From JAZDKP01 sp043802925 (GTDB lineage Bacteria > Fibrobacterota > OXYB2-FULL-49-7 > JAEUSG01), in contig JAZDKP010000181.1 in assembly GCA_043802925.1 (NCBI GenBank), positions 1-17,152 on the forward strand: 17,152 nucleotides of DNA, written 5' to 3'. The notes below the pieces were generated by a model. The model was given only the letters and a program-made list of their open reading frames with translations. It was not told the DNA's origin and did no database searches. Positions 1-6,140 of this stretch are shown one piece after another. Each line of letters opens with the position of its first letter. The first letter of the stretch is position 1. The position numbers and the translations under genes were made by a program.

Positions 1-1
1 C

Positions 2-475
2 ATTGACCGCCTCGTGGGCGGCGCGGGCGAAAACACCATCATCGCGCGTGTGGGCGAGGGTATTGTGACCACCATCGGTTCCGCGGATTCCCATAAATAT
101 GTGCTCGAAAACCCGGACTCCATCAGCAAGACCGTGCTGAAAAAAGGGCTTGATTCTGGCACGGCCTTTGAAATTCTCTCCATCGACATCGCGGACGTCG
201 ATATCGGCAAAAACATCGGGGCCCAGCTCCAGACCGACCAGGCCGAAGCGGACAAGAAAATCGCGCAGGCCAAGGCGGAGGAACGCCGCGCCATGGCCGT
301 GGCCTACGAACAGGAAATGCGCGCCAAGGTCGTGGAGAACGAGGCTAAAATACCGTTGGCCATCGCAGCGGCCTTTGAAAAAGGCAATCTTGGCATCATG
401 GACTATTACCGGATGAAAAATATCACCGCGGACACGGACATGCGCTCCTCCATTGCGCACGATAAGAGCAACTAA
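2..475 (+). CDS. floA: Flotillin-like protein FloA, C-terminal half (5' truncated by window edge)
   Basis: Membrane-scaffold protein of the FloA/UPF0365 flotillin family, which assembles at the cytoplasmic membrane in functional microdomains. The window shows 157 residues in frame from base 2 to the TAA at 473-475. The family is about 330 residues long, so roughly the N-terminal half, including the membrane hairpin, lies off the left edge. Visible family hallmarks are GGAGENTIIARVGEGIV, the segment around DIGKNIGAQLQTDQAEADK, an Ala/Glu-rich coiled coil (AQAKAEERRAMAVAYEQEMR) and the C-terminal GIMDYYRMKNI. A GTG at 14 opens an apparent frame but is an internal Val codon, because the family sequence IDRLV continues upstream of it. 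The next gene starts directly after the stop, so the two are almost certainly cotranscribed. Identity is very secure; no defect is seen in the visible part. Confidence 0.95.
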   Translation: MDRLVGGAGENTIIARVGEGIVTTIGSADSHKYVLENPDSISKTVLKKGLDSGTAFEILSIDIADVDIGKNIGAQLQTDQAEADKKIAQAKAEERRAMAVAYEQEMRAKVVENEAKIPLAIAAAFEKGNLGIMDYYRMKNITADTDMRSSIAHDKSN

Positions 476-1126
476 ATGTCGATGACCAAACTCATCCTCC
501 TGATCATTGTCATCAATATCGTGGGCAGCCTGCTGAAAAAGATGCAGGCCAAAAAACGCGCCCGGGAAAAGATGGAGGGATGGGAGCGGGAGGAGGCCGC
601 GCACCCGCAGGCCGAACCGCAGGAGGCCATGGAGGCGGTACAGCCCGATGACGAGCCACCGCCCCCCCGCCACATGGCCGAGCCCGACGAGATCCTTGCT
701 GATTTCTTTGCCCGTCTGCAGGGCAAAGAACAGGTTCCGGCCGAACCCGAGCCTGTACTTCCGCCCTCACCCGTGGAACGGCCCATGGTCACCGGGCCCT
801 TTACCCAGGGTTCCATGATGAACCGGGAAGCGTTACTTGACAGTAAAAAGGACTACGAGACGCGTTCTATTTTCGAGGGTAAGGCTACCCTGTTCGACAC
901 CCCTTCCATGCTCGACAAGGCCTCTATTCTCGAAAAGGAAGGCCTGCTCGATCACAAGCGCACGCGGATACGGAACGGCGAGGAAAGTGGGAATGCGCCG
1001 TCCGTCATCCCGGTTGGGACCGCGACGGAGCGGCGTTATCTGAAAGCGGGTGAATTGAAGCGGGCCGTGCTGATGGCCGAAATCCTGGGGCCGCCGCGGG
1101 CGCTCTCGCCCATCAATTATTCGTAA
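476..1126 (+). CDS. Membrane-anchored protein of unknown function in the floA operon
   Basis: 216 residues; I do not recognise a named family. The ATG abuts the floA stop codon (TAA then ATG, zero spacing), which suggests translational coupling; a second in-frame ATG at 482 is possible. Residues about 5-20 (KLILLIIVINIVGSLL) form one hydrophobic segment followed by a basic patch (KKMQAKKRAREK), giving an N-in or signal-anchor topology with a cytoplasmic tail by the positive-inside rule. Residues 35-110 are low-complexity, rich in Glu, Pro and Ala. Residues 132-160 carry a regular hexad-like pattern (IFE, LFD, MLD, ILE, LLD spaced 7,6,6,6). The C-terminus has a compact conserved-looking motif, LKRAVLMAEILGPPRAL. 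The context suggests a FloA partner or microdomain cargo, but that is inference. The 3' end overlaps the convergent truA by 10 bases. Confidence 0.75.
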   Translation: MSMTKLILLIIVINIVGSLLKKMQAKKRAREKMEGWEREEAAHPQAEPQEAMEAVQPDDEPPPPRHMAEPDEILADFFARLQGKEQVPAEPEPVLPPSPVERPMVTGPFTQGSMMNREALLDSKKDYETRSIFEGKATLFDTPSMLDKASILEKEGLLDHKRTRIRNGEESGNAPSVIPVGTATERRYLKAGELKRAVLMAEILGPPRALSPINYS

Positions 1127-1848
1127 TCGACTCGGACCAGACAAAGCCCGTGGGCCGGGGCCGCAAACCCTTTTTTCCGCTTCACTTTTTTTCCGGACAG
1201 CACCTCATCAATATAGGACAGTTCGACCTTGCCGCGGCCGATATCGATCAACAGCCCCACAATCATCCGGACCATCTTATGAAGGAATCTGTTTGCGCAG
1301 AGCGTAATCTGAATTTCATCATCGGTATCATGAATTTCAAGTTTTTTAATATCGCAAATCGTCGACTTTTCTCCGGTGGCAATGGAGAAATATCTGAAAT
1401 CGTGCACGCCAAGCAGTTTGCGGGCCGCCTGTCGCACCTTTTTCATATCCAGCTCATAGGACAGGAAAAAATACTTATGCCGGTCGATGGCGCGTTTAAC
1501 TTTGGAGATTGAATAGATATAGGTTCGCAGCCGCGCGGAGTAGCGTGCATGAAAATCATCCGGCACCTCCCGCACTGCTTTGATGGCAATGCCCTCTTTA
1601 AGCAGGCCGTTGAGGGAACGGCGCAGGGTTTCGAGCGGCACCGGCAGTTCCGTGACCTGAAAATTAGCGACCTGGCCCGCGGCATGGACCCCGGTGTCGG
1701 TACGTCCGGCACCGGTGATGCGGATCGGTTTCCGAAACACTGTGGCCAGCGCCTTTTCAATTTCAGACTGGACAGATACCGCGTTGTTCTGCACCTGCCA
1801 GCCCGCGTACAGGGAACCGTCGTATTCGATGTCGAGGCGTATATTCAT
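1117..1848 (-). CDS. truA: tRNA pseudouridine(38-40) synthase TruA
   Basis: Converts uridines 38-40 of the anticodon arm of many tRNAs to pseudouridine; cytoplasmic. The 243 residues match the usual family length of about 245-270. The N-terminus has the family pattern IEYDGSLYAGWQVQ. The catalytic aspartate is D51 in GAGRTDTGVHAAGQVANF. RTYIYSISK and the C-terminal APAHGLCLVRVDYE are further TruA hallmarks. The ATG at 1848-1846 is the only sensible start, but no Shine-Dalgarno is visible in the 20 bases before it; instead a 10-bp perfect hairpin ends 9 bases before the ATG. The gene is convergent with the floA-linked gene (10-base overlap of the 3' ends) and lies downstream of, and separated by that hairpin from, the small secreted peptide and the PpiD-like gene. 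Confidence 0.95.
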   Translation of the reverse strand: MNIRLDIEYDGSLYAGWQVQNNAVSVQSEIEKALATVFRKPIRITGAGRTDTGVHAAGQVANFQVTELPVPLETLRRSLNGLLKEGIAIKAVREVPDDFHARYSARLRTYIYSISKVKRAIDRHKYFFLSYELDMKKVRQAARKLLGVHDFRYFSIATGEKSTICDIKKLEIHDTDDEIQITLCANRFLHKMVRMIVGLLIDIGRGKVELSYIDEVLSGKKVKRKKGFAAPAHGLCLVRVDYE

Positions 1849-1852
1849 AAAA

Positions 1853-1882
1853 TGAAAAAGCGATGAGTATCTCTCATCGCTT
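1853..1882 (-). terminator. Rho-independent terminator, immediately upstream of truA
   Basis: Perfect 10-bp inverted repeat: AAGCGATGAG at 1858-1867 and CTCATCGCTT at 1873-1882, with a 5-base loop. Read on the minus strand the stem ends in CGCTT and runs into TTCATTTT, giving a broken T-tract. On the plus strand no T-tract follows, so it points to minus-strand transcription, ending the foldase/small-peptide transcript. It sits 9 bases from the truA start, so it may also act as an attenuator of truA. Confidence 0.7.
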
Positions 1883-1890
1883 CCGGCTAA

Positions 1891-1910
1891 AAGCTGCTAG
1901 CTGACAGCTA
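1891..1910. repeat. Short AGCTG/CAGCT inverted repeats
   Basis: A perfect 6-1-6 inverted repeat, TAGCTG-A-CAGCTA (1898-1910), is preceded by a further AGCTG at 1892-1896. It lies between the small-peptide stop and the terminator hairpin. It could be a minor hairpin or a remnant of a dispersed intergenic repeat; no function can be assigned. Confidence 0.4.
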
Positions 1911-1924
1911 ATCGACTGAATTCT

Positions 1925-2047
1925 TTATTTAAAAATATCCTTTATCTTGGACCAGCTCTTATTGGTGGATTTGTTGCCTGCATAAACGAAACTGACCGAA
2001 CCGGCCAGAAAAACCGTTAAAATTAGCAGGATTATGCAGTTTTTCAT
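1925..2047 (-). CDS. Predicted 40-residue secreted or membrane micropeptide
   Basis: ATG at 2047-2045, TAA at 1927-1925, 40 residues, reading MKNCIILLILTVFLAGSVSF for the first 20 and ending in a Lys/Ser/Asn-rich tail (GNKSTNKSWSKIKDIFK). The N-terminus is a classic signal sequence: Lys after Met, a hydrophobic core and a plausible cleavage site after VYA, which would release a 17-residue cationic peptide. The cysteine at position 4 is not a lipobox. Upstream on the minus strand are GTAGG (9 bases before the ATG) and AAAGG directly at the ATG, a modest ribosome-binding context. It lies 65 bases downstream of the PpiD-like gene on the same strand and is followed by a terminator, so cotranscription is plausible. 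I recognise no family; it could be a chance frame, although the signal-peptide pattern argues against that. Confidence 0.5.
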   Translation of the reverse strand: MKNCIILLILTVFLAGSVSFVYAGNKSTNKSWSKIKDIFK

Positions 2048-2112
2048 CCTTTTATACCTACTACTAATATATTCAAAAACACAACAAAAATCAAATCCCT
2101 GACCGTTTATTT

Positions 2113-3930
2113 TTACTGGTTATAGAAGGTGCTCAGGTTGCTCTCAACCTTGATGCCGCTCTTCTTCTGCTCAAACCAATCGCCATAGATAAGATACCGT
2201 CCCTGGTCCATGAGCTCCCTGCGCGTGGAGGCAATTCTGGGATCCGTATCCGAAATGACGACCGGATATTTTTTGATCATTTGAATGACCGCACATCCTG
2301 CAGGAAGATCCATGACCGGGGTGCATTCCCCTTCATTCAGCGCAAACGCCTTGTAGATGGCAATGGAAGAGGCGCCCAGATGGGGTAGATAGGCCACCCG
2401 CGTGGCGCTGTTCTGCTGCATATAGCCCAGGGCATTGTCTTTTTCCGACAAGGCCTTGAGGCTGGCGCCGGCTTTTATTTCCGTGAGCACGGTCTCCAGC
2501 TTTTTCCGCGCCTCGGCCTTTTTTTTATTCAGAGAAAGCCGCGCAACGATGTTGTCACGCATGACGGACAGCGGGGCGGTCCCGGCACCGTAGTATTTAA
2601 CAAGATGAAAGAGGTAGACGCCGTTGTCATTTTCAAGGACATCCTCGGCCTTTTCCGCATTGCCAAAGCCCAGGTGATCGAGACCGGGCAGGTACCGGCT
2701 TTCGCCTTCGAAACCGGGCACGGGCGCGCCTTTCTGGACCGGACCGGTCTTGGAATATGCGAGTCCCTCACGCTTGGCCAGGTCCGCAAGGGAAGCGCCG
2801 GCCTTGACGCGCTCGCCGAGCGTGTCCGCGCGTTCTTTGAGCAGGTCGACCGTGGCCACGGAGGGCGCCACCTTGAGAAGGATGTGGCGAGCCTTGATTT
2901 TAGCTTCCTTGTCGTTGCGGGCCGTCAATTTGATGATGTGATACCCGAACATCGTGCGCACGGGCGCGGAGATTTCACCGGGTTTAAGCGCAAAGGCCGC
3001 CTCCTCGAAAGGCCGGACCATCATGCCTTTTCCGAATTCGCCGAGGCTGCCGCTGTCCTTGGCGGACGCGTCCTCGGAATGTTCAAAAGCCAGGGCCTCA
3101 AAGCTTTCGCCGGAAAGCACGCGCTTGTGCAGTTCAACAATCTCCTTTTTGACCAGGGAATCGTCCTCTGCAGAGGCCTGCTTGGGCAACACCGCATATT
3201 CAAACTCAGCCATGCCTTCGGTCTTGAACGAATCGGGATTGGCACTGTAATACGCCTGGATTTCAGCGTCCGTGACCACGGGCCCGGCCGCAGGTACATT
3301 TTCCGCTGAAACAAACAGATATTCGATGTCCGCCTTTTCCTCCTGGGTCTGGAGCCGGTCTTTGGCTTCGATGTCCGTGACCTTGACCGCGCTGCTGATG
3401 AGCGTCTGGAGTTGGCTGGTGGGAATGGTGAACTTGGAGGCATATTCCTCGAGGTACACCATGCCGGGAATGCCGTAGGCCTCGGGGGAATCGAGAAATT
3501 TAAAGTACTTGGTGGTGTCGAACAGGCTGTCGGTCATGAAATAGGGGTTGTTGGTGAGCCCCGGGGGCGGGTTTTTGTGAAAATACCGAATCAATTCCTC
3601 GGAAGAGGCCGCGAGTTTGAGGTTCCGGATCTCCTTTTCAAGGATGGCCTGGGCCACGAGCTGCTGGAACAGCTCTTCGCGCATCATGGCAAGCCGGTAG
3701 GACGAAACCGAAGTGTCCTGCCGTTCGGAACGAAGGCGGTTGTTCAGGTCTTCGTTAAAGGTGTTGAAGGGTATCTTTTTCCCGTCAATCACACCGACTG
3801 CGGTTTTGCCAAAGCTTGAGCCGTCGAGGTCCATGCCCCATGCAAAAAGGATGGTTCCAACAAAAGTGACCACAACAATAATCATCACCCATTTGACAAA
3901 CTTTCCGCTACGCAATTTTTCCATGATCAT
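2113..3930 (-). CDS. PpiD/SurA-like membrane-anchored peptidyl-prolyl isomerase and chaperone
   Basis: Periplasmic folding factor with a single N-terminal membrane anchor, resembling PpiD. 605 residues: basic N-terminus, then a transmembrane helix at about 12-32 (KWVMIIVVVTFVGTILFAWG), a SurA_N-type chaperone region at about 40-200 (VGVIDGKKIPFNTFNEDL, MREELFQQLVAQAILEKE), a parvulin domain at about 238-336 (GSLGEFGKGMMVRPFEEAAF and FGYHIIKL) and a second parvulin-like region at about 345-450 beginning KARHILLKV. The first domain lacks the usual leading ARHIL histidine, and the second has it but lacks the GSLG-type core, so at least one is probably structural. A good Shine-Dalgarno (AAGGAG) lies 10 bases before the ATG at 3930, favouring that start over the ATG at 3924. 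The gene follows tRNA-Cys on the same strand. It probably assists outer-membrane and secreted proteins such as the Wzi-like protein and the giant surface protein nearby, which is inference. Confidence 0.85.
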   Translation of the reverse strand: MIMEKLRSGKFVKWVMIIVVVTFVGTILFAWGMDLDGSSFGKTAVGVIDGKKIPFNTFNEDLNNRLRSERQDTSVSSYRLAMMREELFQQLVAQAILEKEIRNLKLAASSEELIRYFHKNPPPGLTNNPYFMTDSLFDTTKYFKFLDSPEAYGIPGMVYLEEYASKFTIPTSQLQTLISSAVKVTDIEAKDRLQTQEEKADIEYLFVSAENVPAAGPVVTDAEIQAYYSANPDSFKTEGMAEFEYAVLPKQASAEDDSLVKKEIVELHKRVLSGESFEALAFEHSEDASAKDSGSLGEFGKGMMVRPFEEAAFALKPGEISAPVRTMFGYHIIKLTARNDKEAKIKARHILLKVAPSVATVDLLKERADTLGERVKAGASLADLAKREGLAYSKTGPVQKGAPVPGFEGESRYLPGLDHLGFGNAEKAEDVLENDNGVYLFHLVKYYGAGTAPLSVMRDNIVARLSLNKKKAEARKKLETVLTEIKAGASLKALSEKDNALGYMQQNSATRVAYLPHLGASSIAIYKAFALNEGECTPVMDLPAGCAVIQMIKKYPVVISDTDPRIASTRRELMDQGRYLIYGDWFEQKKSGIKVESNLSTFYNQ

Positions 3931-3985
3931 ATGAAATTAACTCCTTAAAAATGGCCTGGCAGGAACAAGGACTTTTAAAAAATTG

Positions 3986-4057
3986 AGGTGACACCCGGAT
4001 TTGAACCGGGGAATAGTGGTTTTGCAGACCACTGCCTTACCACTTGGCTATGTCACC
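3986..4057 (-). tRNA. tRNA-Cys (anticodon GCA)
   Basis: Complete cloverleaf on the minus strand: acceptor GGTGACA pairs perfectly with TGTCACC; D-arm AGCCAAGTGGTAAGGCA; anticodon arm GTGGT-CTGCAAA-ACCAC with anticodon GCA; variable loop TATTC; T-arm CCCGG-TTCAAAT-CCGGG; discriminator T, typical of cysteine tRNAs. The 3' CCA is not encoded (the genome reads CAA after the discriminator), so it must be added by a nucleotidyltransferase. A run of six T follows shortly after the 3' end, which could terminate part of the transcription before the PpiD-like gene. Confidence 0.96.
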
Positions 4058-4160
4058 TATTATCCGTAAAGATAGATAAAATAAAACTTATGACATCCCG
4101 AGAGCAACAATGAAGCGCACACTTGAACAATGTTTTTAAAAATCTTTATTACCCTTTTCA

Positions 4161-4176
4161 AGTCAAGCGCTTAACT
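4161..4176. promoter_or_regulatory. Near-palindromic possible operator in the divergent spacer
   Basis: AGTCAAGCGCTTAACT is a 16-base imperfect palindrome around a perfect AAGCGCTT core, with one mismatched pair (C4164/A4173). It lies in the AT-rich spacer (4058-4236) between the leftward tRNA-Cys/foldase unit and the rightward envelope operon, just upstream of the possible promoter. That is a suitable place for a dimeric regulator; no known binding site is recognised. The rest of the spacer shows only AT-rich sequence and no gene. Confidence 0.3.
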
Positions 4177-4186
4177 CTTATTTACA

Positions 4187-4214
4187 TTGCTTCTTTTATA
4201 GCTTAATGTATTAT
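4187..4214 (+). promoter_or_regulatory. Possible sigma-70-like promoter of the envelope operon
   Basis: TTGCTT (4187-4192) and TATTAT (4209-4214) are separated by 16 bases in a very AT-rich stretch; TTTACA at 4181 is an alternative -35 with a poorer -10. Transcription would start near 4221, leaving a leader of about 16 bases before the ATG at 4237. This fits the absence of a Shine-Dalgarno there. Weak evidence based on hexamer similarity only. Confidence 0.25.
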
Positions 4215-4236
4215 ATTACTATGATTTTAAATCACC

Positions 4237-6140
4237 ATGATTATCATCGAACACCCATTCTTGCTGTATCTTAGCATCGCGAGCATCGCGCTGGCCGTCA
4301 CGCTCGGACTCACTCCGCTGGTCCATAAAGTGGCTGTTAAATTCGACATTGTCGATAAGCCGGGAACCCGAAAAATCCATCTCAACCCGATTCCGCGCAT
4401 GGGCGGCCTGGCCATCGTGGGTGGCACCGTGGCGGCACTCGGTATTTTCGGGCTTTACAATCCCCGTGCGTTTTATACGCTCTTCGTTTCCAAGGGATAC
4501 TTTTACATCCTGCTGGGCTCGCTCGCAATGATGGCGCTGGGTCTATTCGACGACAAATACGGCCTCAACGCCAAAATCAAGTTTGCCATCCAGTTTGCGG
4601 TGGCCATTTTCGTGGTGGCCATGCAACTCAAAATCACCCGTATCACCAACCCCTTTGGCGAGCCATTCAACCTCGGCCTTCTCGCCTACCCGGTCACGGT
4701 GCTCTGGATCGTGGGCGTCACCAACGCCATCAACCTCGCGGACGGCCTCGACGGGCTGGCCGCTGGCATCAGCCTCATCGTTGCCGTGACCATGTTTGCC
4801 ATCTCGCTCACCCTCGGCCATCCGGCCATTGTCATCATGTCCGCGGCCCTGACAGGCGCCCTGCTCGCCTTCCTCAAGTATAATTTCAACCCGGCCAAAA
4901 TATTCATGGGGACACGGGCAGCCTCTTTCTGGGCTTTCTGCTCGCCACGCTGTCCATCCAGGGCGCGGTCATCAGTTCAACCACGGCCTCACTCATCATT
5001 CCCCTGGTGGCACTCGGGCTGCCCATCTTCGACACGCTGTTCGCCTTCTTCCGGCGCATCATCACGGGCCGCAACCCTTTCTCCGCGGATAAGGAGCATG
5101 TGCACCACCGCCTGCTGTCCACCGGCCTCAACCAGCGGCAGACCGTCATCGTGCTCTACATCATCTGCATCCTCTTCGGCGCCATCGCTTTTCTGCTCAC
5201 AGCGGCACAGAACGAAATCGCGGCCAGCCTGCTTCTCATTTTCGGCGTCATCATTTATACGGGCGTCCGGCGGCTCGGGTACATCGAGACCATACTCATC
5301 AACATGAAAAAAGAGCGCTACCGCCATAAAAAGAAGCTCTACGACGCCCTCTATTTCCAGCCCGAACAAACCATGCCGCTCATGGTGAAAATCATGAGCA
5401 AAAAGAGGTTTTTCGAAATGCTGCTTGATTTCGGCTTCGTTCTGCTGGCCTTTTTCATGACGCGCGTACTTTTTAACGGCACGATCGGCATCACCCAGGA
5501 CCCGGCCCTTTTCCGGAACCAGCTCCTTGTCATCACGTTCTGCTGCTATGCTTCGTTTTTCATGTTCGGTTATTACCGCGCGATATGGCGCTACATCACG
5601 CTGGACTCCATCGGCAAGTATGTGAAGGGGGTCACCATCGCAGCGCTCCTCTCCTATTTCGCCCTGGCGTTCCTTGAGCCATCCATGCAGTTGCCCGCGT
5701 ACCATTTCCTCGTCTTCTGGGTTTTCCTGCTCCTGTTCATCAGCGCCAGCCGGGTGCTCTTCAACTTCTACGCCACCTACCAGAAACGCGAGCTCACCAA
5801 AATCAGCGGCGGCGAACGCGTGCTCATTTATGGCGCGGGTGACCGGGGCGAAGTGGTGCTGTCCGCACTCATCAAGGAGGACATCCTCGACTTCAAGCCC
5901 ATCGGTTTCATTGACGACAACCCGGCCAAGCACGACCGTGAAATTATGGGCTACGCGGTCATGGGCGGCATCGAACGCCTCGAACACATCGTGGCCGCGC
6001 ACCGCGTGGACCGCATCATCATCTCATCACCCTTTGTGAACGGCAACCGCGAGTCCCTGCTCAAGGACATCTGCAACAAGCACAAAGTAAAACTCTGCTC
6101 CTTTAAAATCCAATTCGACCCCATCACCCTTGAAAATTGA
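4237..6140 (+). pseudogene. WecA/MraY-like sugar-phosphate transferase fused to CapD/WbpM-type N-terminal region, frameshifted
   Basis: The first part encodes a polyprenyl-phosphate sugar-1-phosphate transferase of the WecA/TagO family, which starts O-antigen, capsule or other envelope glycan synthesis on the cytoplasmic side of the inner membrane. Seen: KPGTRKIHLNPIPRMGG (42-58), the metal-binding FDDKYGL (D105, D106), NAINLADGLDGLAAG (163-177) and, after the break, EHVHHRL. One base is missing in the GGGG run at 4908-4911; restoring it gives FMGDTGSLFLGF and an open frame of about 634 residues to the TGA at 6138. The part after about residue 390 has several membrane helices (with GYYRAIWRYITLD) and a Rossmann domain (RVLIYGAGDRGEVVL, about 528-542), like the N-terminus of CapD/WbpM, but the catalytic epimerase/dehydratase domain is absent. 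No Shine-Dalgarno is visible at 4237. It may be a real recent inactivation or a homopolymer error; over 1.2 kb downstream remains free of stops, so decay is minimal. Confidence 0.85.
4908..4911 (+). other. Single-base frameshift in a GGGG run (MGDTGS motif)
   Basis: The frame from 4237 reads correctly through KIFMG and then turns into nonsense. From the GAC at 4911 the +2-shifted frame reads DTGSLFLGF, the expected continuation of the transferase. One base (probably a fifth G) is missing. The position in a homopolymer run is typical of sequencing or assembly error, but also of slippage mutation. Confidence 0.9.

Noticed and set aside
14..16. GTG as start of the flotillin gene
   Set aside because: The family sequence IDRLV continues before it in frame; the gene begins outside the window.
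2605..3309. Plus-strand frame (234 codons) opposite the PpiD-like gene
   Set aside because: No ribosome site, no family motifs, and it lies fully inside a well-supported gene.
4221..4274. A 17-codon frame overlapping the transferase start
   Set aside because: It has no ribosome site and no recognisable content; most likely chance in an AT-rich leader.
4905..4915. Programmed ribosomal frameshift at the G run
   Set aside because: No slippery heptamer of the usual type and no evident stimulatory structure were seen, and interrupting a catalytic motif with a programmed shift would be very unusual; sequencing error or mutation is simpler.
4989..6002. Minus-strand frame (337 codons) opposite the fusion gene
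   Set aside because: The product is charged and motif-free (many His, Glu, Asp), typical of an antisense shadow, while the plus strand encodes membrane helices and a Rossmann motif.
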